Assembly (NCBI RefSeq): GCF_016862195.1
Contig: NZ_BOMM01000055.1
Location: 1 to 64,000 of the forward strand
Length of the DNA stretch: 64,000 bases
DNA from: Paractinoplanes ferrugineus
Lineage (GTDB): Bacteria; Actinomycetota; Actinomycetes; Mycobacteriales; Micromonosporaceae
Direction: 5' to 3'
Shown here: positions 48,415 through 56,920 of the stretch, piece after piece
How positions within the stretch are numbered: the stretch's first letter is position 1
Layout of the letters: every line of letters starts with the position of its first letter
Program-made: the position numbers and the translations under genes
The notes under the pieces: generated by a model
Databases searched by the model: none
Told to the model about the DNA's origin: nothing
What the model saw: the letters and a program-made list of their open reading frames with translations, nothing else

Positions 48415-48421
48415 TCGCGGG

Positions 48422-49567
48422 GTGGAATACATGGGCGTTCCCGCCGGAGCGGCGGCTTATCTGGACGCGGCCAGCGCGGTTCCACTGCATCCGGTGGCGG
48501 CGGAGGCGCTGGTGGCGGCACTCGCCGACGGCTGGGCCGACCCGGCTCGCCTCTATTCCGCGAGCCGCCGGGCCCAGCAGCTGAGGGAGGCGGCGCAGGC
48601 CGTGTTCGCCGAGGCGCTGGGGGTACGGGTGGACGAGGTGTCACTGTGGCCCTCGGGTACGGCCGCCGCGCAGGCCGCCGTGCTCGGTGGACTCGCGGGG
48701 CGGGCGCGGCGGGGCGACACCCTCGTGCATTCCGCGATCGAGCATTCGGCCGTCCTGCATGCCGCCGCCCGTGCTGACGCGGTGAGTGTCGGGGTGGACC
48801 GGGCCGGGCGGCTCGACCTGGCCGAGTGGGATCGCGCCGTGTCGGCGCCGGGGGTCGCCCTGGCCGGCCTGATCAGCGCGAGTCACGAGGTGGGGACGGT
48901 GCAGCCGGTGGCCGCCGCGGCGGCGCACTGCGCGGCCGCCGGGGTGCCGTTGTTCGTGGACGCGGCCCAGTCGGTCGGCCGGGTGCCGGTGCCGCCGGGC
49001 TGGTCGATGCTGAGCGCCAGCGCGCACAAGTGGGGCGGCCCGCCGGGCGTGGGGGTGCTGGTGGTGCGCAAGGGTCTGCGATGGATCTCGCCGTACCCGC
49101 AGGATGATCTTTATCGCCCCGGCGTGCCGGGCGCCGTCGACCTCCCGGCGGTGGTCGCCGCCGCGGCCGCCCTGCGAGCCGTTCTGGGGACGGCGCAAGC
49201 CGAGGCGGTACGGCTGTCGGCGCTGGTGGACCGCATCCGGGACCGGGTGGCGGCGACCGTGCCGGACGTCGAGGTGGTGGGCGACCCGGTCGAGCGGCTG
49301 CCCCATCTCGTCACTTTCTCGTGCCTCTATGTGGACGGGGAGGCGCTGCTGCACGCGCTGGACCGGCAGGGCTTCGCGGTGTCGTCGGGTTCGTCGTGCA
49401 CGGCGTCGACGCTGCGCCCGAGTCACGTGCTGGAGGCGATGGGCGTGCTCAGCCACGGCAACGTACGGGTCTCGCTGCATCACGGCACCACGGCCGAGGA
49501 GGTCGAGCGCTTCCTCACGGTGCTGCCGGGGATGGTCGAGAACCTGCGACGAGAGGCGGGCATGTGA
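48422..49567 (+). CDS. Cysteine desulfurase-like class V aminotransferase
   Basis: A 381-residue PLP enzyme of the NifS/IscS type that frees sulfur from cysteine. AYLDAASAVPLHPVAAEALVAAL is the N-terminus, LFVDAAQSVGRVPV holds the PLP Asp, SASAHKWGGPPGVG the Schiff-base Lys203, and VSSGSSCTASTLRPSHVLEAMG the catalytic Cys326. The usual NP(S/A)S at the N-terminus is replaced by DPARLYS. It is 37 bp from a TusA-type gene, so the sulfur is probably handed to TusA rather than to an IscU scaffold. The GTG start (VEYMGVP) rests on the promoter spacing; the ATG four codons on is an alternative. Confidence 0.9.
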   Translation: MEYMGVPAGAAAYLDAASAVPLHPVAAEALVAALADGWADPARLYSASRRAQQLREAAQAVFAEALGVRVDEVSLWPSGTAAAQAAVLGGLAGRARRGDTLVHSAIEHSAVLHAAARADAVSVGVDRAGRLDLAEWDRAVSAPGVALAGLISASHEVGTVQPVAAAAAHCAAAGVPLFVDAAQSVGRVPVPPGWSMLSASAHKWGGPPGVGVLVVRKGLRWISPYPQDDLYRPGVPGAVDLPAVVAAAAALRAVLGTAQAEAVRLSALVDRIRDRVAATVPDVEVVGDPVERLPHLVTFSCLYVDGEALLHALDRQGFAVSSGSSCTASTLRPSHVLEAMGVLSHGNVRVSLHHGTTAEEVERFLTVLPGMVENLRREAGM

Positions 49568-49604
49568 CGGTCCCGGCCCGCCCGGCCCCGCCCGAGGCCG
49601 CACC

Positions 49605-49817
49605 ATGATCGAGCTGGACTGCCTCGGTCAGAGATGTCCGCTTCCGGTGATCGCGCTGGCCCGCCGGATCCGCGACGTCGCGATCGGCGAGGTCGTTCGG
49701 GTCCTCGCCGACGACCCGGCCGCCGCCAACGACATCCCGGCCTGGTGCCGGATGAAACAGCAGGAATACCTCGGGTCGCCGGAGGCGGACGCCTTCGAGG
49801 TGCGCCGGCTCAGCTGA
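49605..49817 (+). CDS. tusA: TusA-family sulfurtransferase
   Basis: A 70-residue sulfur carrier: MIELDCLGQRCPLPVIALARRI has the invariant CPxP with its persulfide-carrying Cys, and VRVLADDPAAANDIPAWCRMKQQEYLG is the rest of the two-layer fold. It accepts sulfur from the adjacent cysteine desulfurase; the end use (tRNA thiolation, molybdopterin, or other) is open. Its end overlaps the kinase-like gene on the other strand by 8 bp. Confidence 0.92.
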   Translation: MIELDCLGQRCPLPVIALARRIRDVAIGEVVRVLADDPAAANDIPAWCRMKQQEYLGSPEADAFEVRRLS

Positions 49818-50307
49818 GGTACGCCACCACCGGCTCGACCGGCTCGCGCGCCAGGAACGTGTCCACCACCAGGCGGGGGCCCGGATAGGGCTCGTACTCC
49901 GGCTGCCGTTCCAGGACGCGGACCCAGTCGGGGATGCCGTCGTGGTCGCGGCCGGCGTAGCGGGCCTCGACCCGGCGCCGGTGCTCGGCGTCGTCGCCGC
50001 AGACCACCTCGACCACCCGCAACGGCACGCCGGCCCGCTCGGCCACCTCGACCCAGAGCTGCCGGGCCGCCTTGACCGGGCTGACCGCGTCGATGATCAC
50101 GTGGCGGCCGATCTTCAGGTTGACCTCGGCCAGCGCGGCCACGACCCCGTACGCGGCATAGCCGGGACGGGGCTCGTGGACCTCGTAGCGCTGCAACGTG
50201 AAATCGACGGTGTCGACGGCGAGCACGGTCGCGGGCAGCGCCTCCGCCACCCGCGCGGCGAGCGTGCTCTTCCCGGCACCGGGGAGCCCGGCGAAGACGG
50301 CCAACAT
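49810..50307 (-). CDS. P-loop kinase-like AAA ATPase
   Basis: A 165-residue P-loop protein: LAVFAGLPGAGKSTLAARVAEAL (Walker A), VDTVDF (acidic residue for Mg or substrate), HVIIDAVSPVKAARQLWVEVAERAGVPLRVVEVVCGDDAEHRRRVEAR with the lid arginines. It resembles small-molecule kinases and the zeta/PNK group; substrate unknown. It starts 2 bp after the adoK stop, so the two are co-translated. Confidence 0.82.
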   Translation of the reverse strand: MLAVFAGLPGAGKSTLAARVAEALPATVLAVDTVDFTLQRYEVHEPRPGYAAYGVVAALAEVNLKIGRHVIIDAVSPVKAARQLWVEVAERAGVPLRVVEVVCGDDAEHRRRVEARYAGRDHDGIPDWVRVLERQPEYEPYPGPRLVVDTFLAREPVEPVVAYLS

Positions 50308-50309
50308 AC

Positions 50310-51284
50310 TTACGGAAGGTACGGCTTGATCTCGGCCGCGGCGCCCTCGCCGTACGAATCGGCGAAACGCTTGACGAAGTCGTCGGCCCGGATGTCGTAT
50401 TCCTGCGGGCCGACCGACTCCAGGACCAGCGCCGCGACGAGCGAACCGACCTGGGCCGCCCGTTCGAGGCCGAGACCCCAGGAGACGGCGGCGAAGAAGC
50501 CGGCCCGGAAGCCGTCGCCGACCCCGGTCGGGTCGTCCGGGGCGACGTCACGCACGACCGGCACGTGGATGCGCTCGAGGTCGCGGCCGGTGATCTCGAC
50601 GCCGTCCTTGCCGAGCGTGGTGACCCGGATCTTGACGTGCTCGAGGACCTGGTCGGCGGTGAGGCCGGCCTTGGTCTCCAGCAGGGACCGCTCGTAGTCG
50701 TTGGTCAGCAGGTAGTCGGCGCCGGAGATGAGGGTCAGCACGTCGCCGCCGTCCATCCGGGCGAGCTGCTGCGACGGGTCGGCGGCGAACTTAAGGCCGC
50801 GGGCCCGGCACTCCTGCGAGTGGCGGATCATCGCGGCCGGGTCGTTCGCGCTGATCAGCACCAGGTCGAGGCCGCCCGCGCGCTCCTCGACCGGGGCGAG
50901 CTCGATGTTGCGGGCCTCGGCCATCGCGCCGGCGTAGAACGAGGCGATCTGGTTGAGGTCGTCATCGGTGGTGCAGACGAAACGCGCCGTGTGCGCCACC
51001 TCGGAGACGTGCACCGAATCGCAGTCGACGCCGTGCCGCTCGAGCCAGGACCGGTAGTCGGCGAAGTCGGCGCCGACCGCGCCCACCAGGATCGGGTGCA
51101 GACCGAGCTTGCCCATGCCGAACGAGATGTTGCTGGCGACGCCGCCGCGCCGGACCACCAGGTCGTCGACGAGGAAGGACAGCGAGACCTTGTGCAGCTG
51201 GTCGGCGATGAGGGACTCGGCGAACCGGCCCGGGAAGTGCATCAGATGGTCGGTGGCGATCGAGCCGGTGACGGCGATCTTCAT
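50310..51284 (-). CDS. adoK: PfkB-family sugar kinase, probable adenosine kinase
   Basis: A 324-residue ribokinase-fold enzyme: KIAVTGSIATDHLMHFPGRF, RRGGVASNISFGMGKLGLHPILVGAVGADF (substrate GG), and the anion-hole motif DPTGVGDGFRAGFFAAVSWG with the catalytic Asp. The sequence and its place between the cta genes and an ErpA-type gene match the M. tuberculosis adenosine kinase (Rv2202c, from memory). Adenosine as substrate is inferred from this. GAGGG precedes the ATG. Confidence 0.88.
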   Translation of the reverse strand: MKIAVTGSIATDHLMHFPGRFAESLIADQLHKVSLSFLVDDLVVRRGGVASNISFGMGKLGLHPILVGAVGADFADYRSWLERHGVDCDSVHVSEVAHTARFVCTTDDDLNQIASFYAGAMAEARNIELAPVEERAGGLDLVLISANDPAAMIRHSQECRARGLKFAADPSQQLARMDGGDVLTLISGADYLLTNDYERSLLETKAGLTADQVLEHVKIRVTTLGKDGVEITGRDLERIHVPVVRDVAPDDPTGVGDGFRAGFFAAVSWGLGLERAAQVGSLVAALVLESVGPQEYDIRADDFVKRFADSYGEGAAAEIKPYLP

Positions 51285-51347
51285 GTCGGCCCTCGAGGAT
51301 TGGGGAACAGGGGCGTTACGTACGAAGCCTACCGGCACGTGACGCAC

Positions 51348-51379
51348 AGCAGGCCGCCCCGTTGACGGGACGGCCTGCT
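51348..51379 (-). terminator. Stem-loop after the ErpA-type gene
   Basis: Arms of 14 nt with one U-G wobble in the minus-strand RNA and a 4-nt loop, 20 bp past the stop at 51400. Confidence 0.65.
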
Positions 51380-51399
51380 GGACGAACTTCAGAAGTGGG

Positions 51400-51780
51400 T
51401 CAGTGGAACGAGTCGCCACAGGCGCAGGAGTTCTGCGCGTTCGGGTTGTCGATCGTGAAGCCCTGAGCGTCGATCCGGTCGGCGAAGTCGATCGTCGCGC
51501 CGGCCAGGTAGGGCGCCGACATCCGGTCGACGACGACTCCGACACCGTCGAAGTCGTTCACCACGTCACCGTCGAGCGAACGCTCGTCGAAGAACAGCTG
51601 GTAGCGCAGGCCCGAGCAGCCACCGGGCTGGACGGCGATGCGCAGCCGCAGGTCGTCGCGGCCTTCCTGCTCGATCAGGGTCTTGACCTTCACCGCGGCG
51701 ACATCGGTAAGGATGACGCCGGTCGGGGCGGCGGCCTCGGTCGACTGGGTGTGCGCTTCGGTGTGCGCTTCAGTGGTCAC
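51400..51780 (-). CDS. HesB/IscA/ErpA-type iron-sulfur carrier
   Basis: A 126-residue A-type Fe-S carrier: VILTDVAAVKVKTLIEQEGRDDLRLRIAVQPGGCSGLRYQLFFDE with the first Cys, and NPNAQNSCACGDSFH with the CxC pair. All three cluster ligands are present. The N-terminal EAHTEAHTQSTEAA stretch is a short repeat. The GTG at 51780 has GGGAGA upstream, preferred to an ATG 15 codons earlier. Same neighbour as in Mycobacterium (Rv2204c, from memory). Confidence 0.93.
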   Translation of the reverse strand: MTTEAHTEAHTQSTEAAAPTGVILTDVAAVKVKTLIEQEGRDDLRLRIAVQPGGCSGLRYQLFFDERSLDGDVVNDFDGVGVVVDRMSAPYLAGATIDFADRIDAQGFTIDNPNAQNSCACGDSFH

Positions 51781-51868
51781 TGCTGTATCTCCCTGCAGGG
51801 TGCGGACATCTGCCGTACTGCCCAACGCTAACCCCGATCGGGATGATTCCCAATCCCGGTGGCCCAGG

Positions 51869-52972
51869 TCACCTGCTCCAGTGCCGCGAGAGTTCCCCCG
51901 CGATCTCGGTCAGACCGCGGGCCGGCTCGGCCAGCGCGGTCCGCTCCGAGCCGAAGTGGTCGGTCAGCGAGACGGTCTCGGTGACCCCGGCACTGGCCGC
52001 CTCGCGGAAGCCGGTCTCGTTCCGCCCGCACACCACGATGCAGGGCAGACCGCGGTCCCGGGCACCGTTGGCGATGCCGGCCACCACCTTGCCGCGCAAC
52101 GACTGGTGGTCGAACGAGCCCTCGCCGGTGATCACCAGGTCGGCCGCGTCCAGTTCCCGCGCCAGGCCGATCAGGGTGGCGACCAGGCCGATGCCGGAGG
52201 TGATCCGGCCGCCCATGGCGATCAGCGCGGCCCCGATGCCGCCGGCGGCGCCCCCGCCCGGGGCCACCGCCAGGTCGGTCACGCCGAAGGCCTGCTCGAG
52301 CACACCGGAGAACTGTTCGAGGGCGGCGTCGAGGCGGTAGATGTCCTCCTCGGCGGCGCCCTTCTGGGGACCGTAGACCTTGCTGGCACCGTGCAGGCCG
52401 GTCAGCGGGTTGTCGACGTCGGTCGCCGCGACCAGCCGCACCTGCCGCAGCCGGGGCGCGCCGGCCAGGGCGGCGGCGGCGTTGAGATAGGCACCGCCGT
52501 ACGGCAGGGCGTAGCCGGCCGCGTCGACCGGGCCCGCCCCGAGCGCGGCCAGCATGCCCGCCCCGGCGTCGTTGACCGCCGAGCCGCCCAGCCCGATGAC
52601 GACCTCGGCCGCTCCCGCCTCGACCGCCGCCATCAGGAGCAGGCCCAGGCCGTACGACGTCGCGGCGTTCGGATTTCGCTCTTCGCGAGCAAGAAGGTGC
52701 AGGCCGCAGGCCTGTGCGCTCTCGATGTAGGCGGTGTTGCCGGCCAGCAGGATCTCACCGCGGGCGGGCCGGCCGAGCGGGTCGACCGTGGCCACCTCGA
52801 GCCGGCGCCCGCCGAGGGCGGCCGCGAGCACCTCGACGAACCCGGGTCCGCCGTCCGACAGCGGCCTTCGCACGACGTCGTCGGCGGCGGACCAGCCGGC
52901 CGCGACCGCGTCGGCGACGGCGGAGGCGGAAAGGGTTCCGGCGAACTTGTCCGGACAGATCAGTACGCGCAC
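51869..52972 (-). CDS. glxK: Glycerate kinase
   Basis: A 367-residue GckA/GlxK type I glycerate kinase: RVLICPDKFAGTLSASAVADAVAAGW, RRPLSDGGPGFVEVLAAA, EVVIGLGGSAVNDAGAGMLAALG, GASKVYGPQKGA, DLVITGEGSFDHQSLRGKVVAGIA. These are the family's substrate and ATP motifs. It phosphorylates D-glycerate. The GTG start directly before the first strand was chosen. It is divergent from nadA by 59 bp. Confidence 0.93.
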   Translation of the reverse strand: MRVLICPDKFAGTLSASAVADAVAAGWSAADDVVRRPLSDGGPGFVEVLAAALGGRRLEVATVDPLGRPARGEILLAGNTAYIESAQACGLHLLAREERNPNAATSYGLGLLLMAAVEAGAAEVVIGLGGSAVNDAGAGMLAALGAGPVDAAGYALPYGGAYLNAAAALAGAPRLRQVRLVAATDVDNPLTGLHGASKVYGPQKGAAEEDIYRLDAALEQFSGVLEQAFGVTDLAVAPGGGAAGGIGAALIAMGGRITSGIGLVATLIGLARELDAADLVITGEGSFDHQSLRGKVVAGIANGARDRGLPCIVVCGRNETGFREAASAGVTETVSLTDHFGSERTALAEPARGLTEIAGELSRHWSR

Positions 52973-53031
52973 GCACTGAGTGTGGCAGGCCACTGTTCGG
53001 GACGGAGATCACCGTCTCCGGCTGTGCGACG

Positions 53032-54225
53032 ATGGCGGACGTGACCTCGACTGCACTGCTCTTGCTTGGCCGCGGCACGGATCCCGCCTCGGAGCGTGGC
53101 GTGGACTGCCCCGGCGATCTTCCCGCGCCCAGCGACCCCGACCTCGTCGCCCGGGCCACCGCCGCCAAGGCCGCCCTCGGTGACCGCGTCTTCGTGCTGG
53201 GCCATCACTACCAGCGGGACGAGGTCATCCAGTTCGCCGACGTGACCGGCGACTCGTTCCGGCTCGCCCAGCAGGCCGCGGCCCGGCCCGACGCCGAGTT
53301 CATCGTGTTCTGCGGCGTGCACTTCATGGCCGAGAGCGCCGACATCCTGACCACGCCCGACCAGAAGGTCATCCTGCCCGACCTCGCGGCCGGCTGCTCG
53401 ATGGCCGACATGGCGGTGCTCGGGCAGGTCGAGACGGCGTGGGAGCGGTTCGAGGACCTCGGCATCATCGCGCCGACCCGCGGCGGAAAACCCCAGAACG
53501 AAAGCATCGGGAACGACGTCGTCCCGGTGACCTACATGAACTCGTCCGCCGACATCAAGGGTTTCGTCGGCCGCAACAACGGCGTCGTCTGCACGTCGTC
53601 CAACGCCAAACGCGCCCTGACCTGGTCGTTCGAGCGCGGTTCGAAGGTGTTCTTCCTGCCCGATCAGCACCTGGGGCGCAACACCGCCGTACTCGAGATG
53701 GGTTTCGACCTCGATGACTGTGTTCTTTACGACCCGCACAAGCCCGGCGGTGGGCTGACCGATCAGCAGCTGCGGGACGCCCGGATGATCCTGTGGCGCG
53801 GGCACTGCTCGGTGCACGGCCGTTTCACCCTCGACAGCGTGCGGGAGGTGCGCGAGCGCGTTCCCGGCGTGAACGTGCTGGTCCACCCCGAGTGCCGGCA
53901 CGAGGTGGTGAACGCCGCCGACCAGGTCGGCTCGACCGAATACATCATCAAGGCGCTGGACGCGGCGCCGGCGGGCTCGGCCTGGGCGATCGGCACGGAG
54001 CTCAACCTGGTCCGCCGGTTGGCGCTCGCCCACCCGGACAAGCAGGTCATGTTCCTCGACCGGACGGTCTGCTACTGCTCGACGATGAACCGGATCGACC
54101 TCCCGCACCTGGTCTGGGCGCTCGAGGAACTGGTCGCCGGCCGGGTTCCGAACCAGATCACGGTCGACGAGGACACCGCCCGTAACGCCCGCGTCGCGCT
54201 CGATCAGATGCTCGCACTGCCGTAA
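53032..54225 (+). CDS. nadA: Quinolinate synthase
   Basis: A 397-residue 4Fe-4S enzyme condensing iminoaspartate and dihydroxyacetone phosphate to quinolinate in NAD synthesis. Seen: FVLGHHYQRDEVIQFADVTGDSFRLAQ, VFCGVHFMAESADIL, the cluster cysteines in LAAGCSMAD, VHPECRHEVV and DRTVCYCSTMN, and SSNAKRALTWSF. nadB and nadC are not beside it. The first 20 residues are variable. It ends at a strong terminator. Confidence 0.96.
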   Translation: MADVTSTALLLLGRGTDPASERGVDCPGDLPAPSDPDLVARATAAKAALGDRVFVLGHHYQRDEVIQFADVTGDSFRLAQQAAARPDAEFIVFCGVHFMAESADILTTPDQKVILPDLAAGCSMADMAVLGQVETAWERFEDLGIIAPTRGGKPQNESIGNDVVPVTYMNSSADIKGFVGRNNGVVCTSSNAKRALTWSFERGSKVFFLPDQHLGRNTAVLEMGFDLDDCVLYDPHKPGGGLTDQQLRDARMILWRGHCSVHGRFTLDSVREVRERVPGVNVLVHPECRHEVVNAADQVGSTEYIIKALDAAPAGSAWAIGTELNLVRRLALAHPDKQVMFLDRTVCYCSTMNRIDLPHLVWALEELVAGRVPNQITVDEDTARNARVALDQMLALP

Positions 54226-54242
54226 CCCTGAGTAACCGTTAA

Positions 54243-54266
54243 GGCGCCGTCCGAGAGGACGGCGCC
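54243..54266 (+). terminator. Stem-loop after nadA
   Basis: Perfect arms ggcgccgtcc and ggacggcgcc (10 bp) with a GAGA loop, followed by GTTATGTT, 17 bp past the nadA stop. Confidence 0.85.
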
Positions 54267-54434
54267 GTTATGTTGTGGGCACCATCAGCAATTCTTGCCA
54301 CCCGGGTGTTATGCCCGCTTCCCAATTTGTCACTCAGCGCTATGCTTCCCCGGTTGCAGAAGCGGGTACCCCCACCCGCGTCTTGCCCTCGACAACACCG
54401 GGCGGCCCCGATCGCCCGCCGGCTGGAGGTTACG

Positions 54435-55790
54435 TTGACCGACGACGTCTTGGTCGTGCACGGCGGTACGCCGCTGCAAGGTCAGATCCGGGTCCGTGGC
54501 GCCAAGAATCTCGTCTCCAAGGCGATGGTCGCGGCCCTGCTGGGCGAGACCCCGAGCCGCCTCTACGACGTGCCGCGCATCCGCGACGTCGAGGTCGTTC
54601 GGGGCCTTCTCGAACTGCACGGTGTCAAGGTCTCCGACGGGGCCGACGACGGTGAGATCGTCATGGACCCGACGAACGTCGAGTCCGCCAGCACCGACGA
54701 GATCAACGTGCACGCCGGCTCGAGCCGGATCCCGATCCTGCTGTGCGGCCCGCTGCTGCACCGCCTCGGTCGCGCGTTCATTCCCGACCTCGGCGGCTGC
54801 CACATCGGCCCGCGCCCGATCGACTTCCACATCCAGGCGCTGCGCGAGTTCGGCGCGGTCGTCGACAAGGCGCCCGAGGGCATGCACCTGAGCGCGCCCA
54901 ACGGCCTCAAGGGCGCCAAGCTGGAACTGCCCTACCCGAGCGTCGGCGCCACCGAGCAGGTGCTGCTCACCGCCGTACGCGCGGAGGGCGTCACCGAACT
55001 GCGCAACGCCGCCATCGAGCCGGAGATCATCGACCTGATCTGCGTGCTGCAGAAGATGGGCGGCATCATCACGGTGCACACCGACCGGGTCATCGAGATC
55101 CAGGGTGTGCCCAAGCTGCACGGCTACGCGCACCGGCCGATCCCCGACCGGATCGAGGCCGCCAGCTGGGCCGCCGCCGCGCTCGCCACCAAGGGCGAGA
55201 TCGAGGTGCTCGGCGCCCGGCAGGCCGACATGATGACGTTCCTCAACGTGTTCCGCTCCATCGGCGGCGAGTTCGAGGTCACCGACGACCGGGTGGGCCG
55301 GCCCGGGGTCACCGGCGCCGAGGGCGGCATCAAGTTCTGGCACCCGGGCGGCGACCTCAAACCGGTCGCGCTCGAGACCGACGTACACCCCGGTTTCATG
55401 ACCGACTGGCAGCAACCGCTGGTGGTCGCACTGACCCAGGCCCGCGGTCTTTCGATCATGCACGAGACGGTGTACGAGCAGCGCCTCGGCTACACCGACG
55501 CGCTCAACCAGATGGGCGCGACGATCCAGGTCTACCGCGACTGCCTCGGCGGCACCCCGTGCCGTTTCGGGCGCCGCAACTTCAAGCACTCGGCCGTCAT
55601 CGCCGGCCCGTCCAAGCTGCACGCGGCCGACCTGGTCATCCCCGACCTGCGGGCGGGCTTCGCCCACCTGATCGCGGCACTGGCCGCCGAGGGCACCTCC
55701 CGGGTGTACGGCGTGAACCTGATCAACCGCGGTTACGAGGACTTCGAGGGCAAGCTGGCCGCCCTCGGCGCGCACGTCGAACGGCTCTGA
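54435..55790 (+). CDS. murA: UDP-N-acetylglucosamine 1-carboxyvinyltransferase
   Basis: A 451-residue EPSP synthase-fold enzyme adding enolpyruvate to UDP-GlcNAc, the first committed peptidoglycan step. IRVRGAKNLVSKAMVAALLGE gives the Lys-Asn pair; the PEP-binding Cys122 is in DLGGCHIGPRPIDFHIQ; PSVGATEQVLL and FHPGF-like VHPGFMTDWQQPLVVALTQA follow. A Cys at this position is the fosfomycin target; many mycobacterial enzymes have Asp. The start is TTG at 54435, decided by GGAGG five bases upstream; no other in-frame start fits the conserved N-terminus. Confidence 0.95.
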   Translation: MTDDVLVVHGGTPLQGQIRVRGAKNLVSKAMVAALLGETPSRLYDVPRIRDVEVVRGLLELHGVKVSDGADDGEIVMDPTNVESASTDEINVHAGSSRIPILLCGPLLHRLGRAFIPDLGGCHIGPRPIDFHIQALREFGAVVDKAPEGMHLSAPNGLKGAKLELPYPSVGATEQVLLTAVRAEGVTELRNAAIEPEIIDLICVLQKMGGIITVHTDRVIEIQGVPKLHGYAHRPIPDRIEAASWAAAALATKGEIEVLGARQADMMTFLNVFRSIGGEFEVTDDRVGRPGVTGAEGGIKFWHPGGDLKPVALETDVHPGFMTDWQQPLVVALTQARGLSIMHETVYEQRLGYTDALNQMGATIQVYRDCLGGTPCRFGRRNFKHSAVIAGPSKLHAADLVIPDLRAGFAHLIAALAAEGTSRVYGVNLINRGYEDFEGKLAALGAHVERL

Positions 55791-55826
55791 TTCACGAGGA
55801 CGAACGGCTCTAGTTCGTAAAGATGG

Positions 55827-55853
55827 CGGCGCGGTGTCGTTGGCACCGCGCCG
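55827..55853 (+). terminator. Stem-loop after murA
   Basis: Perfect 10-bp arms (cggcgcggtg/caccgcgccg), 7-nt loop, followed by TTT, 36 bp past murA and just before the DUF3043 promoter. Confidence 0.85.
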
Positions 55854-55859
55854 TTTGGC

Positions 55860-55865
55860 TACTCT
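55860..55865 (+). promoter_or_regulatory. Putative -10 element of the DUF3043 gene
   Basis: TACTCT followed by six bases and GTG at 55872. Confidence 0.5.
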
Positions 55866-55871
55866 CCTAGC

Positions 55872-56492
55872 GTGTCCTCGCTCTTTCGCCGCAAGTCCGC
55901 CGACGTCGTCGCCACCCCCGATCCCGCCGAGGAGGTGACCGGCGCTCCCGCGCGGCCCAAGAGCTACACGCCCAGCAAGAAGGAGCTCGGCCAGGCCACG
56001 CCCAAGCGGCAGAGCAACGCCCGCAAGGTCACCGCGGCGGCCCCCGCGAACCGTCGCGAGGCCATGAAGCAGATGCGCGAGCGGCAGCGCGAGGAGCGCG
56101 CCGAGGCCACCGAGGGCATGCGCAACGGTGACGAGCGCTACCTGCTGGCCCGCGACCGCGGCGCCGAGCGAGCCCTGGTCCGCAACGTCATCGACGCCCG
56201 CCGCACGGTCGGCACCTGGTTCTTCGGCGGCGCCCTGATCGTCCTGATCGGCTCCACCGTGCAGGTCCGCGAGATCCAGCTGGCCAGCAACCTGCTGTGG
56301 GCCCTGCTCGCCGTCGCCGTGATCGTCGACAGCGTCCTGATCGCCCGCAAGGTCAAGAAGATGGTCAAGGAACGCTTCCCGAAGTCCGACCAGAAGATCG
56401 GCTCCCTGCAGTTCTACGGCGTCATGCGTGGCCTCACCTTCCGCCGCATGCGGGTGCCGAAGCCCCAGGTCGAGCTGGGCCAGAAGATCTAG
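55872..56492 (+). CDS. DUF3043 membrane protein
   Basis: A 206-residue actinobacterial protein: a basic disordered N-terminus (SKKELGQATPKRQSNARKV, REAMKQMRERQREERAEATEGMRNGDERYLLARDRG), RALVRNVIDARRTVGTWFFGGALIVLIGS and a second transmembrane helix, then a basic C-terminal region (ARKVKKMVKERFPKSDQKIGSLQFYGVMRGLTFRRMRVPKPQV). Family-wide conserved, function unknown. Two helices with both ends probably cytosolic. It has its own promoter after the murA terminator. Confidence 0.88.
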   Translation: MSSLFRRKSADVVATPDPAEEVTGAPARPKSYTPSKKELGQATPKRQSNARKVTAAAPANRREAMKQMRERQREERAEATEGMRNGDERYLLARDRGAERALVRNVIDARRTVGTWFFGGALIVLIGSTVQVREIQLASNLLWALLAVAVIVDSVLIARKVKKMVKERFPKSDQKIGSLQFYGVMRGLTFRRMRVPKPQVELGQKI

Positions 56493-56611
56493 CCCCGCCG
56501 GTTCCGGCCCTGGCCCCTCGCGCCGGCCCTGGCCCGGCACTGTTCGGCTCCTTGGCACGGAGGCCCCTTTCCAAGGTTGTGCCCGGCACGCCACGTCGGC
56601 GGGCAGAGACG

Positions 56612-56920
56612 CTAGGGCACGCCGGCCAGCCGGAGCAGGGCTGCTGTCGCGGCGGCGGCCAGCACCACCACCACGAACGGTGCCCGCCGCCAAGCCAGGA
56701 TCCCGCCGACGAGTACGCCCGCCGGCCGCGCGACCCCGGCGAACTCCGTCCCCGCCATCAGCGCCGCGGTGCCGGCCAGCGCGGCGAGCAGGGCCGCGGC
56801 CGCCATCGGCAGGAGCCGCTGCAGAGTGCCGGAAAGCTTGAGCCGCCCGCGCAGCAGCACTCCCCCGAGCCGCATGCTGTAGGTCCCCACCCCGAGCGCG
56901 ATGATGGCCGCGATCAGCAT
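56612..56920 (-). CDS. azlD: AzlD-family branched-chain amino acid exporter subunit
   Basis: A 102-residue membrane protein with three or four helices: LIAAIIALGVGTYSMRLGGVLLRGRLKLSGTLQRLLPMAAAALLAALAG is the AzlD signature region. It works with AzlC, encoded just upstream with a 7-bp overlap, to export branched-chain amino acids or analogues. Confidence 0.9.
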   Translation of the reverse strand: MLIAAIIALGVGTYSMRLGGVLLRGRLKLSGTLQRLLPMAAAALLAALAGTAALMAGTEFAGVARPAGVLVGGILAWRRAPFVVVVLAAAATAALLRLAGVP

